From Arenibacter catalasegens (GTDB taxonomy: Bacteria; Bacteroidota; Bacteroidia; Flavobacteriales; Flavobacteriaceae): 64,000 bases of DNA. Below the pieces are notes generated by a model. It had not been told where the DNA came from. It worked only from the letters and a program-made list of their open reading frames with translations, and did no database searches. The position numbers and the translations under genes are program-made. The stretch is taken from the NCBI RefSeq assembly GCF_002909235.1, contig NZ_PHQQ01000028.1, positions 17,016 to 81,015 on the forward strand, written 5' to 3'. Position 1 is the stretch's first letter; every line of letters starts with the position of its first letter. Positions 18,736-27,794 of this stretch are shown here, piece by piece.

Positions 18736-19606
18736 CGAATTTTTAGAACAGCAGAATTACAGCAAAACCACAATCAAGGTTTACACTACGGAAATACAAA
18801 GCTTTATAAAATGGTGCAACAGAAATAGTACAACAGCAACCGAAATCGATTATAAAAATTGTCTGAAATACATAAAATATCTTACTCGAAAAGGAACGAC
18901 CAAAAAGACAATAAACCACAGATTACGAACCGTAAAAATTTACTTTAATTACTTAATTGATGAAGCTTGTAGAAGTGATAATCCAATCGAGAATACAACT
19001 ATAAAAGGCGTGAAAAGAACAGTCAATTACAACTTACTTGAAGCTGATGAATTAGAGGATTTATATTATAGTTTTGAAACGGATAAATATCAAGAAGAAT
19101 ATCACAAGTACACTTTAAAAAGAGCAAAGGTAATTATTGGATTAATCGTTTATCAAGGCTTAAATACAACAGATTTAGGCAACTTAAAAATAGAACATTT
19201 ACAACTCTCAAAAGGAAAGATTTATGTTCCAAGTGCCAAACGAAGTAACGCCAGGGAACTGGAATTAAAACCTTGGCAAATAATGGAGTTTATGGAATAC
19301 CTGAACGAAGTTCGGCCAACAATCCAAGACAGACTGCAAAACCATAGCGAACAGCTTTTTCCAACGAATGCACGTTTTAACTCAATCGTTTATCACATCT
19401 TTAAAAAGTTAAAAAAGTACAATCAAAAAGCAGAAAATATAAAACAGATTAGAGCATCAGTAATTACAAATTGGTTAGGTCAATATAATTTAAGAAAGGT
19501 GCAATATTTAGCTGGACATCGTTACATAAGTTCAACCGAAAGATACTTGCAAGATGACTTGGAAAACCTGCACGAAATAGTAAATAATTTTCATCCAATT
19601 AGCTAA
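18722..19606 (+). CDS. Tyrosine recombinase-like protein with degenerate active site (copy 1)
   Basis: 294-residue partner of the upstream recombinase, starting at ATG 18722 (MKPYSEFLEQQNYS); a TTG 6 bp upstream is an alternative. The fold pattern is that of a phage-type integrase, with an N-terminal core-binding domain and C-terminal motifs. The first catalytic arginine is replaced (Asn148 in YQGLNTTDL), and the His of HxxR is Lys241 in KQIRAS. Arg244, His266 in AGHRY and Tyr275 in STERYL remain. It may therefore be a structural or regulatory partner in a heterotetramer, or use a variant chemistry. The 14-bp overlap with the active recombinase argues for matched production. Confidence 0.88.
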   Translation: MKPYSEFLEQQNYSKTTIKVYTTEIQSFIKWCNRNSTTATEIDYKNCLKYIKYLTRKGTTKKTINHRLRTVKIYFNYLIDEACRSDNPIENTTIKGVKRTVNYNLLEADELEDLYYSFETDKYQEEYHKYTLKRAKVIIGLIVYQGLNTTDLGNLKIEHLQLSKGKIYVPSAKRSNARELELKPWQIMEFMEYLNEVRPTIQDRLQNHSEQLFPTNARFNSIVYHIFKKLKKYNQKAENIKQIRASVITNWLGQYNLRKVQYLAGHRYISSTERYLQDDLENLHEIVNNFHPIS

Positions 19607-19621
19607 AAGAAAATAATATCA

Positions 19622-19652
19622 AACTTGATATCACAATTTGTGACATCAAGTT
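19622..19652. promoter_or_regulatory. 31-bp near-perfect palindrome before the ORF6N gene (copy 1)
   Basis: Arms AACTTGATATCACAA and TTGTGACATCAAGTT flank a single central T, with one mismatched pair. A -7-like TATTTTTG follows at 19655-19662, and the ORF6N start is at 19680. It may be an operator or, as RNA, a terminator for the recombinase genes. Confidence 0.55.
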
Positions 19653-19679
19653 GTTATTTTTGTCAAATATTTATAATAA

Positions 19680-20210
19680 ATGAGCAACAAATTAATCATA
19701 CCAGACGAAGTAGTTATCAGTAAGATTTACTATATAAGGGACCAAAAAGTAATGTTAGATAGTGATTTAGCAGAACTTTACGAAGTAGAAACAAGAGTTT
19801 TAAATCAACAAGTAAAAAGAAATATAGATAGGTTTCCTGATGATTTTATGTTCCAGTTAACCGAAATTGAATGGGAAACTTTGAAGTCGCAAAATGCGAC
19901 ACCAAGTTGGGGAGGAAGAAGAAAATTACCTTATGTATTTACGGAACACGGTGTACTGATGTTGTCGAGTGCTATAAATAGCAAAAAAGCGATTGCAGTT
20001 AATATCCAAATAATGAGGATTTTTACCAAGTTACGTGAAATGCTAACAGATAATTTAAGTTTAAAACTTGATGTTGAAGAAATCAAAAAGAAGTTAACAA
20101 ATCACTCTAAAAATATTGAACTGGTCTTTAATTATTTGGATGAATTAATTGATAAGAAAGATAACGAAAAGCCAAGAACGAAAATAGGTTACAAAAAGGA
20201 TAGAAAGTAA
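19680..20210 (+). CDS. ORF6N-domain DNA-binding protein (copy 1)
   Basis: 176-residue protein. The N-terminal ORF6N domain covers about residues 8-95 (VMLDSDLAELYEVETRVLN, RFPDDFMFQLTE, LPYVFTEHGVLMLSSA). This fold is common in phage and mobile-element regulators and antirepressors. The C-terminal part is a charged helix, probably coiled coil, ending in a lysine-rich tail. Its own palindrome and promoter-like box suggest separate control from the recombinases. It may antagonise the XRE repressor, but nothing in the sequence proves that. Confidence 0.85.
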   Translation: MSNKLIIPDEVVISKIYYIRDQKVMLDSDLAELYEVETRVLNQQVKRNIDRFPDDFMFQLTEIEWETLKSQNATPSWGGRRKLPYVFTEHGVLMLSSAINSKKAIAVNIQIMRIFTKLREMLTDNLSLKLDVEEIKKKLTNHSKNIELVFNYLDELIDKKDNEKPRTKIGYKKDRK

Positions 20211-21038
20211 AATCCCCACAAAACAAAATCCAACTTTATCATACTTCAAAAACCTTTGTATTTTGTTTTGTTCCGCTCGCCAACGCTAAATGTAATTTTT
20301 GGTTGCCGAAAAAACCCGCACACAGCACATTACTTTTTTAAGGAAAATCAGTTGTTTAAATAAAGTTAGGATCCTTAAAAAAGTAAAGAGCTGTTCCCAA
20401 CGCTCACACCAAAAATTACCCAAAGCAAAGTTACATAATAGTAGTTATAATACTTCCCTTTTTGTAGCCTTATCAGGCGCATATTATTCGGGCGATAGTT
20501 ATAACTGCTATTATGTAAAATGTCCGCTCATCCAACGCTCAAATCCGAACTGAACAACAAACTTTGGAACTAAAAAGCTGAACGCACTATCGTTTGTCTC
20601 ATTCCAATAACAGTTGAAAATCCAACGCTTCGCCAACCTCTTTTTCAACTATTATCGGAACGTTTTGCACTTCAGACAAAACGTTTTGAAAACTGGCGGA
20701 ACAGAGGCGGAAAAAAGCGTTGGAGTTCCGTTGGTTTTTAAAATGGAACAACTGAAAGGCGTTAGTATTTACAATCTTTTATAATCAAATCTAAAAACTT
20801 CAATCCAAGTTTAAAACCGAGCGTCGGAAGTCAGGCGAAAGGGAGTATTTTACATAATTTACATTATAACTTACGGCTTTGGTTTTTTAAGCGTGGACGA
20901 AGTCGGCAGTATTATAATGCCAATTATGTAACATATCGAGGAAAAGGAAGCAAGGAATATACAGAGGTTTTTGAAGAATGAAAATACTGGATATTACTTG
21001 CGTGGCAATTACTCAAAAGTTTATATATTGTAGGTTCA
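20211..21038. repeat. Palindrome-rich non-coding region of the element (copy 1)
   Basis: 828 bp without a convincing gene but with four large inverted repeats. (a) Perfect 15-bp arms at 20330-20344 and 20372-20386, nested in ACAGC/GCTGT and in 11-bp arms at 20293-20303 and 20408-20418. (b) 20-bp arms at 20431-20450 and 20499-20518, one mismatch. (c) CCAACGCTT 20622-20630 with AAGCGTTGG 20715-20723, enclosing 9-bp arms at 20659-20667 and 20677-20685. (d) 20-bp arms at 20850-20869 and 20912-20931, two mismatches. The motif CCAACGCT recurs four times. Possible roles are recombinase accessory sites, a single-strand origin, attC-like sites or structured RNA. Confidence 0.7.
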
Positions 21039-21944
21039 ATGGGATGCACCAAACTTAAATATCAAAATTTTTCTTTTTTAGAGATAGTACACTCTGAAAA
21101 AAGGGTGTCCGAAGAAAAAAAACGCATAAACTATTATCCATTTGGGCTTGAACACAAAGGGTACAATAATGTGGTCAATGGTACTGAATACAACTATAAA
21201 ACGTACCAAGGTCAAGAAATCTCGAAAGAGCTCGGTTACAATATGCTTGAATTTAAGTATAGGCATTATGACCCTGCAATTGCTAGATTTGTTGCTGTTG
21301 ACCCTTTAGCTAGTAAATATCCTTATAACTCTACATATGCTTTTCAGGAAAATAAACTTGGTTTAGGTGTTGAACTTGAGGGATTAGAACTTGTATATAG
21401 AAAAGGAACTGACCCAAAGTTTAAAACACAATTTGCTAAAACTGTTAAGTTTATGAACAGTAAAGGCACTTCTGGGAAAATGGCAGTATTGAATGAATCA
21501 GGAAGAACCGAATTAGTTGATAACACAGGAAAAGGGTCTTTTTATAGACCAAGTGAGGGAGCAATTTACTTTGACCCAACGGCAGCAGTTGAGACAGATG
21601 AAGGACATATTTTATCTCCTGCTACTGTATTAGACCACGAAATTGACCACGCTTTACAGGATAAAGAAAATCCAGGTCAGTTTAAAAATGATATTGACCC
21701 AATTGAAGGTTATGACCCTGCGTATGACACTAAAGAAGAGAAAAGAGTTATAACAACTTCAGAACAAGTAACGGCTAAAAAGCACGGCGAAATAAATAAA
21801 GGAGAAGTCACAAGGACTAATCACAATGGAACAGTAATGGATGTTACCGACCCTACGTCAACTAAAAATGCTACTCAAAGAGCAAATCAATTAGAAGAAG
21901 TAATAATAACTGTTCCTAAAAAGAAAGAAAATGGGCAGAACTAA
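21039..21944 (+). CDS. RHS toxin tip with its own leader at the copy 1/copy 2 junction
   Basis: 301-residue open frame made by joining the right end of copy 1 to the left end of copy 2. Residues 1-36 ([10 protein letters not shown] to NYYPFG) come from the right-end leader; residues 37-301 are the same tip as in copy 1, with HEIDH at 200-204. An excised circle would have exactly this junction, so the element can encode a complete small RHS-core/toxin protein with its own ATG. MGC-KL starts before YYPFG are, from memory, frequent in orphan RHS ORFs of Bacteroidota. The leader has no clear signal peptide. Confidence 0.78.
   Translation: MGCTKLKYQNFSFLEIVHSEKRVSEEKKRINYYPFGLEHKGYNNVVNGTEYNYKTYQGQEISKELGYNMLEFKYRHYDPAIARFVAVDPLASKYPYNSTYAFQENKLGLGVELEGLELVYRKGTDPKFKTQFAKTVKFMNSKGTSGKMAVLNESGRTELVDNTGKGSFYRPSEGAIYFDPTAAVETDEGHILSPATVLDHEIDHALQDKENPGQFKNDIDPIEGYDPAYDTKEEKRVITTSEQVTAKKHGEINKGEVTRTNHNGTVMDVTDPTSTKNATQRANQLEEVIITVPKKKENGQN
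21132..21146 (+). other. Internal attachment core (circle-type attP junction)
   Basis: 15-bp core TATTATCCATTTGGG at the boundary of the two copies, exactly 6,756 bp from the left core. It carries A at position 9, the element's own version, and reads NYYPFG-LEHK. Confidence 0.85.
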
Positions 21945-22389
21945 AAAAAATAAAATAGGAATATTGTTTTTTGCTGTACTGATAATTACTTTAGCCTGTA
22001 ACAATGCGAAAAATAAAGATACCGCAAAAATAATAAGTAAAGAAGATAATGTTATTGAGCTAATAATATTATATGAAAATTTGACTACTCAAACTTTTAC
22101 ACGTGTTGCCTGTAATGAATTAGAGCAAATATTTGATAAAGTTTTGAAGAAAAAGATACTTAAAGACAAGAGTAGTATAAGTGAAATTACTGAATCAATT
22201 GATAGAACCGTACGACAAGGAAACTATACAGAGAATATTGATGTACGATTTAAAATGATATTGATTTATCAATCTAAAAAAAGTGATACCATTTGTGGTA
22301 ACGGAAGTGTAATTAGTGTAAAGAACAAAAATTACAGGATTGATAAAGATTTTACAAATCTCTTAAAAAATTTAACCGATACGGAATAA
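21931..22389 (+). CDS. Lipoprotein, candidate immunity protein (copy 2)
   Basis: Same 152-residue lipoprotein as at 15175, with Cys23 in the lipobox and a 14-bp overlap with the toxin tip. Both copies are intact, so neither has decayed since duplication. Function is inferred only from its place behind the toxin tip. Confidence 0.65.
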   Translation: MGRTKKNKIGILFFAVLIITLACNNAKNKDTAKIISKEDNVIELIILYENLTTQTFTRVACNELEQIFDKVLKKKILKDKSSISEITESIDRTVRQGNYTENIDVRFKMILIYQSKKSDTICGNGSVISVKNKNYRIDKDFTNLLKNLTDTE

Positions 22390-22399
22390 GTAACATAAG

Positions 22400-22425
22400 A
22401 CCACCTTTAACGAGGTGGTTTTTTT
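22400..22425 (+). terminator. Terminator after toxin-immunity pair (copy 2)
   Basis: Same 7-bp stem, 6-nt loop and T6 tract as at 15644, shifted by 6,756 bp. Confidence 0.88.
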
Positions 22426-22430
22426 ATGCT

Positions 22431-22796
22431 CTAAAGTGAAGCTACATTTTTATTAAAGAAATCCTTAAACTTTTTAGAGGTCAGCATTTTATCAATCATC
22501 TTAAAGATAATGGCTCTATCATCAGTATCAAGTTCAGAAATCAAACGCAACTGTTCTTGTGCTTGCTTATCTTCTATAACAACTTCTTTAGGCAAACCAT
22601 CATTAAGGTTAATCACTTGGTCAACCTTAATATTATAAAACTCTGCAAGTCGCTGTAACTCTTTTACAGAAATCTCACGATTACCATTCTCAATCTTATT
22701 GTAGTTGGAATAACCAATATCAAGAGCGTTAGCAACTTCTTTTTGTCGAAGCTCTTTATCTTCTCTTAATTTTTTAATGTTATCAGCTAAACTCAT
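22431..22796 (-). CDS. XRE-family transcriptional regulator (copy 2)
   Basis: Second copy of the 121-residue HTH repressor, identical in translation to the first, with the same divergent layout and operator-like sites (22827-22836 and 22913-22922). Two intact repressor copies would raise the dose of repressor together with the number of target promoters. Confidence 0.88.
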   Translation of the reverse strand: MSLADNIKKLREDKELRQKEVANALDIGYSNYNKIENGNREISVKELQRLAEFYNIKVDQVINLNDGLPKEVVIEDKQAQEQLRLISELDTDDRAIIFKMIDKMLTSKKFKDFFNKNVASL

Positions 22797-22938
22797 ATAA
22801 ATCTGTATTAGAAGTTGTAAAAGTAGCGAAAAACGATATAAATATGAAATATTAGTGAAATAGTAAATTATTAATGTTCGATAAAAGAAATATAATTGTA
22901 TTTTTGAAGTATCGAAAATCGAATAAAATAGTTTTACT

Positions 22939-24465
22939 ATGCTCAACACAACTAATCCAAACAACTACGAATACACTACAAAATATCTTGAAATCCACAT
23001 TCTGGGAGGAATCAAAATCAACAAGTTAGAGAGTTTACGAATAACCATAAGCGTACAGAAACCAAAAGAGTATAATGTTTTAAGGCACTCAATAGATTTA
23101 TACAACGATAACCAAATAGAAAAGTTTACTCGAAAGATTGCAGAACGCTTGGAAATTGGAACAAGTGTAGCACGTAGAACGTTACAAGATTTAACCAGAG
23201 AATTAGAGAATTACAGATTTTTATTGATTGAAGAATACGAGAAACAGCACCAACCCTATTTTAAGGAACTCACAGGAACAGAGGAAAAACAAGCCATTAC
23301 ATTTTTAAAGAAACCCAATCTACTAAAGCGAACCAATGAACTTATAGGAAAGTCTGGAGTAATCGGAGAAGAACACAACAGACAAACGATGTTTTTAATC
23401 TTCACGAGCAGAAAGACAAATAATCCATTGCATTGCATCAGCTTGGGAAGTTCCGGAGTTGGCAAGACGCATTTACAAAGTAAAGTATCGGAACTTATCC
23501 CGGAAGAAGACAAAATCGAAATCACGGTCTTATCTGCCAACGCTTTTTATTACTTCAACAGAACAGAATTACAACACAAACTTATTTTAATAGAAGATTT
23601 AGACGGAGCGGAAAGCGTACTCTATCCACTTCGGGAACTGCAATCTAAAAAACGCATTACAAAAACAGTCGTGCATAAAGACACCAAAGGAACGACCAAA
23701 ACCATACATCTAACGGTTGAAGGTCCTGTAAGTGTTGCAGGTTGCACCACTCGCGAAAGTATTTACGAAGATAACTCAAATAGAAACTTCCTTTTGTATA
23801 TCGATGAAAGCGAAGAACAAGACCAAAAAATAATGGATTACCAGCGGAGAGCCTCCGCAGGCAAATTAAATGAGCAGGACGAAACCCAATCAAGAGAATT
23901 ACTAAAAAACGTACAGCGAATTTTAAAGCCAATAAAAGTAATCAATCCTTTTGCAGAATATCTGGAACTGCCGAAATCAGTTTTTAAACCAAGACGAACC
24001 AACTCACACTATTTACAATTTATTGAAGTCGTTACATTTTACAAGCAATACCAAAGGGAAAAGCAATACGATACCGAAACAGGAGAAGAATTTATAGAAA
24101 CCACGATTGAGGATATTGAAGAAGCCAACGAGCTTATACAAGAGGTTTTACTACGAAAAAGTGATTTACTCAATGGAGCTTGCAGACAATTTTTTGAAAG
24201 CCTCAAGGCTTATTTAACAAAAGAGAATCAGACAACTTTTACGAATGCTGAAATCCGTAGAGTTTTACGAGTAAATCCAAGCAACCAAAAACGATATATG
24301 TTGCAATTACAATTAGCGGAACTCATACAGAAAGCCAAAGGAAATAAGCGAAAAGGTTATGTATATGAAATCGTAAACTATGATGATTACGAAACCACGA
24401 ACAAGCAAATAAAAGACCTATTGCAGAGCATTATCAATAGGTTAAGAAGTTCAAATGGTTCATAA
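22939..24465 (+). CDS. P-loop ATPase of the mobile element (copy 2)
   Basis: Second copy of the 508-residue P-loop protein, identical in translation, with Walker A GSSGVGKTH and Walker B LILIEDLDG intact. It again heads the recombinase operon. No specific function can be assigned. Confidence 0.75.
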   Translation: MLNTTNPNNYEYTTKYLEIHILGGIKINKLESLRITISVQKPKEYNVLRHSIDLYNDNQIEKFTRKIAERLEIGTSVARRTLQDLTRELENYRFLLIEEYEKQHQPYFKELTGTEEKQAITFLKKPNLLKRTNELIGKSGVIGEEHNRQTMFLIFTSRKTNNPLHCISLGSSGVGKTHLQSKVSELIPEEDKIEITVLSANAFYYFNRTELQHKLILIEDLDGAESVLYPLRELQSKKRITKTVVHKDTKGTTKTIHLTVEGPVSVAGCTTRESIYEDNSNRNFLLYIDESEEQDQKIMDYQRRASAGKLNEQDETQSRELLKNVQRILKPIKVINPFAEYLELPKSVFKPRRTNSHYLQFIEVVTFYKQYQREKQYDTETGEEFIETTIEDIEEANELIQEVLLRKSDLLNGACRQFFESLKAYLTKENQTTFTNAEIRRVLRVNPSNQKRYMLQLQLAELIQKAKGNKRKGYVYEIVNYDDYETTNKQIKDLLQSIINRLRSSNGS

Positions 24466-24555
24466 TAGTTCAATCAGTAAAATGGACTAATAACATAACT
24501 GAAAATCAACAACTTAAATAAGTAGTTCACAAAATCCCAAAAAACACATACCGAA

Positions 24556-25491
24556 GTGAAAAAATTAAAGCTACAAAACGAGGTATTTAAAATGTTCGTT
24601 GCCAATTATAAAGAATGGTTGGACATCTTGGGTTATGCAGAAAGTACAGTCTATCAATTACCAAATCATTTACAAGAGTTCTTTTATTATGTTGAAAAGC
24701 AGAACATCAAAAAGCTAACAGACATCACGCCAAAAACAATAAAGGAATATTACAGCGAACTGAAGGAAAGAGCCAACGAACGAACAAGCGGAAGTTTAAG
24801 TAAAAGCTATCTCAACAAACACCAACAAGCTCTAAAAAAGTTCAAGGAATATTTACAGAACCACAACTATAACGACTTTAATGTTCATCTAAAAAGCGAA
24901 ACCAATCCAACAGAAGAAAAGATAAATATATTGACCCAAGACGAAATAAAGGAACTCTTTGAAGCAACAGAATTAAGTCATACAGAAAGTCGATTTAGAT
25001 TAAGAGATAAAGCCATTTTAGCAATATTATATAGTTGTGGATTACGAAGAAATGAAGCAGTACATCTGGATTTAAGCGACATCTATTTTGATAAGGAAAG
25101 AGTATTTGTTAGAAAAGGGAAAAATTACAAAGAACGATTTATACCAATCAACAGAAAGAATGCAGAAATATTGGAAGATTACATTTTTGAAGCTCGACCA
25201 GAATTTTATCAATCCAATTTAAGTGAAGCTTTGTTTATCAATAAGAACGGAACACGAATGCAAGGAATGAGTTTTGCCAATCGATTAAAAGTAATTGTAA
25301 TAGCTACGAATAATAAAAATATAGAAGAAAAACATATTACACTTCACATTTTAAGACACTCAATAGCAACACATTTATTACAGCGAGAAGTACCATTAGA
25401 AAGCATCAAAACCTTTTTAGGACATAGCAGTTTAGAAAGCACTCAAATCTATACACACTTACTTAAAACACTTGAAGATGAAACCATATAG
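24556..25491 (+). CDS. Tyrosine recombinase, full active site (copy 2)
   Basis: Second copy of the GTG-started 311-residue recombinase, with the same six catalytic residues. Because both copies are intact, either could drive excision of one copy, or of the whole tandem, through the three att cores. Confidence 0.93.
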   Translation: MKKLKLQNEVFKMFVANYKEWLDILGYAESTVYQLPNHLQEFFYYVEKQNIKKLTDITPKTIKEYYSELKERANERTSGSLSKSYLNKHQQALKKFKEYLQNHNYNDFNVHLKSETNPTEEKINILTQDEIKELFEATELSHTESRFRLRDKAILAILYSCGLRRNEAVHLDLSDIYFDKERVFVRKGKNYKERFIPINRKNAEILEDYIFEARPEFYQSNLSEALFINKNGTRMQGMSFANRLKVIVIATNNKNIEEKHITLHILRHSIATHLLQREVPLESIKTFLGHSSLESTQIYTHLLKTLEDETI

Positions 25492-26362
25492 CGAATTTTT
25501 AGAACAGCAGAATTACAGCAAAACCACAATCAAGGTTTACACTACGGAAATACAAAGCTTTATAAAATGGTGCAACAGAAATAGTACAACAGCAACCGAA
25601 ATCGATTATAAAAATTGTCTGAAATACATAAAATATCTTACTCGAAAAGGAACGACCAAAAAGACAATAAACCACAGATTACGAACCGTAAAAATTTACT
25701 TTAATTACTTAATTGATGAAGCTTGTAGAAGTGATAATCCAATCGAGAATACAACTATAAAAGGCGTGAAAAGAACAGTCAATTACAACTTACTTGAAGC
25801 TGATGAATTAGAGGATTTATATTATAGTTTTGAAACGGATAAATATCAAGAAGAATATCACAAGTACACTTTAAAAAGAGCAAAGGTAATTATTGGATTA
25901 ATCGTTTATCAAGGCTTAAATACAACAGATTTAGGCAACTTAAAAATAGAACATTTACAACTCTCAAAAGGAAAGATTTATGTTCCAAGTGCCAAACGAA
26001 GTAACGCCAGGGAACTGGAATTAAAACCTTGGCAAATAATGGAGTTTATGGAATACCTGAACGAAGTTCGGCCAACAATCCAAGACAGACTGCAAAACCA
26101 TAGCGAACAGCTTTTTCCAACGAATGCACGTTTTAACTCAATCGTTTATCACATCTTTAAAAAGTTAAAAAAGTACAATCAAAAAGCAGAAAATATAAAA
26201 CAGATTAGAGCATCAGTAATTACAAATTGGTTAGGTCAATATAATTTAAGAAAGGTGCAATATTTAGCTGGACATCGTTACATAAGTTCAACCGAAAGAT
26301 ACTTGCAAGATGACTTGGAAAACCTGCACGAAATAGTAAATAATTTTCATCCAATTAGCTAA
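25478..26362 (+). CDS. Tyrosine recombinase-like protein with degenerate active site (copy 2)
   Basis: Second copy of the 294-residue recombinase-like partner, with the same Asn148 and Lys241 replacements. The replacements are therefore a property of the element and not decay of one copy. It overlaps the active recombinase gene by 14 bp, as in copy 1. Confidence 0.88.
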   Translation: MKPYSEFLEQQNYSKTTIKVYTTEIQSFIKWCNRNSTTATEIDYKNCLKYIKYLTRKGTTKKTINHRLRTVKIYFNYLIDEACRSDNPIENTTIKGVKRTVNYNLLEADELEDLYYSFETDKYQEEYHKYTLKRAKVIIGLIVYQGLNTTDLGNLKIEHLQLSKGKIYVPSAKRSNARELELKPWQIMEFMEYLNEVRPTIQDRLQNHSEQLFPTNARFNSIVYHIFKKLKKYNQKAENIKQIRASVITNWLGQYNLRKVQYLAGHRYISSTERYLQDDLENLHEIVNNFHPIS

Positions 26363-26377
26363 AAGAAAATAATATCA

Positions 26378-26408
26378 AACTTGATATCACAATTTGTGAC
26401 ATCAAGTT
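26378..26408. promoter_or_regulatory. 31-bp near-perfect palindrome before the ORF6N gene (copy 2)
   Basis: Same palindrome as at 19622, one period downstream, between the second recombinase gene and ORF6N. Confidence 0.55.
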
Positions 26409-26435
26409 GTTATTTTTGTCAAATATTTATAATAA

Positions 26436-26966
26436 ATGAGCAACAAATTAATCATACCAGACGAAGTAGTTATCAGTAAGATTTACTATATAAGGGACCA
26501 AAAAGTAATGTTAGATAGTGATTTAGCAGAACTTTACGAAGTAGAAACAAGAGTTTTAAATCAACAAGTAAAAAGAAATATAGATAGGTTTCCTGATGAT
26601 TTTATGTTCCAGTTAACCGAAATTGAATGGGAAACTTTGAAGTCGCAAAATGCGACACCAAGTTGGGGAGGAAGAAGAAAATTACCTTATGTATTTACGG
26701 AACACGGTGTACTGATGTTGTCGAGTGCTATAAATAGCAAAAAAGCGATTGCAGTTAATATCCAAATAATGAGGATTTTTACCAAGTTACGTGAAATGCT
26801 AACAGATAATTTAAGTTTAAAACTTGATGTTGAAGAAATCAAAAAGAAGTTAACAAATCACTCTAAAAATATTGAACTGGTCTTTAATTATTTGGATGAA
26901 TTAATTGATAAGAAAGATAACGAAAAGCCAAGAACGAAAATAGGTTACAAAAAGGATAGAAAGTAA
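26436..26966 (+). CDS. ORF6N-domain DNA-binding protein (copy 2)
   Basis: Second copy of the 176-residue ORF6N protein, identical in translation, with the same upstream palindrome and TATTTTTG box. Probable regulator of the element. Confidence 0.85.
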   Translation: MSNKLIIPDEVVISKIYYIRDQKVMLDSDLAELYEVETRVLNQQVKRNIDRFPDDFMFQLTEIEWETLKSQNATPSWGGRRKLPYVFTEHGVLMLSSAINSKKAIAVNIQIMRIFTKLREMLTDNLSLKLDVEEIKKKLTNHSKNIELVFNYLDELIDKKDNEKPRTKIGYKKDRK

Positions 26967-27794
26967 AATCCCCACAAAACAAAATCCAACTTTATCATAC
27001 TTCAAAAACCTTTGTATTTTGTTTTGTTCCGCTCGCCAACGCTAAATGTAATTTTTGGTTGCCGAAAAAACCCGCACACAGCACATTACTTTTTTAAGGA
27101 AAATCAGTTGTTTAAATAAAGTTAGGATCCTTAAAAAAGTAAAGAGCTGTTCCCAACGCTCACACCAAAAATTACCCAAAGCAAAGTTACATAATAGTAG
27201 TTATAATACTTCCCTTTTTGTAGCCTTATCAGGCGCATATTATTCGGGCGATAGTTATAACTGCTATTATGTAAAATGTCCGCTCATCCAACGCTCAAAT
27301 CCGAACTGAACAACAAACTTTGGAACTAAAAAGCTGAACGCACTATCGTTTGTCTCATTCCAATAACAGTTGAAAATCCAACGCTTCGCCAACCTCTTTT
27401 TCAACTATTATCGGAACGTTTTGCACTTCAGACAAAACGTTTTGAAAACTGGCGGAACAGAGGCGGAAAAAAGCGTTGGAGTTCCGTTGGTTTTTAAAAT
27501 GGAACAACTGAAAGGCGTTAGTATTTACAATCTTTTATAATCAAATCTAAAAACTTCAATCCAAGTTTAAAACCGAGCGTCGGAAGTCAGGCGAAAGGGA
27601 GTATTTTACATAATTTACATTATAACTTACGGCTTTGGTTTTTTAAGCGTGGACGAAGTCGGCAGTATTATAATGCCAATTATGTAACATATCGAGGAAA
27701 AGGAAGCAAGGAATATACAGAGGTTTTTGAAGAATGAAAATACTGGATATTACTTGCGTGGCAATTACTCAAAAGTTTATATATTGTAGGTTCA
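26967..27794. repeat. Palindrome-rich non-coding region of the element (copy 2)
   Basis: Same 828-bp region as at 20211, with the four inverted repeats shifted by 6,756 bp (for example 20-bp arms at 27187-27206 and 27255-27274, and at 27606-27625 and 27668-27687). I found no convincing gene in it. Confidence 0.7.

Noticed and set aside
20299..20553. 84-residue ORF in the element's non-coding end (and its twin at 27055-27309)
   Set aside because: It runs across two large palindromes, has low-complexity and cysteine-poor content, shows no domain or signal, and its reading frame is set by inverted repeats. Probably not translated.
20211..21038. True integron attC array
   Set aside because: Several palindromes look similar in size, but I could not find GTTRRRY/RYYYAAC core boxes in proper positions and there is no IntI-type insert in the recombinases. 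Kept only as a possibility.
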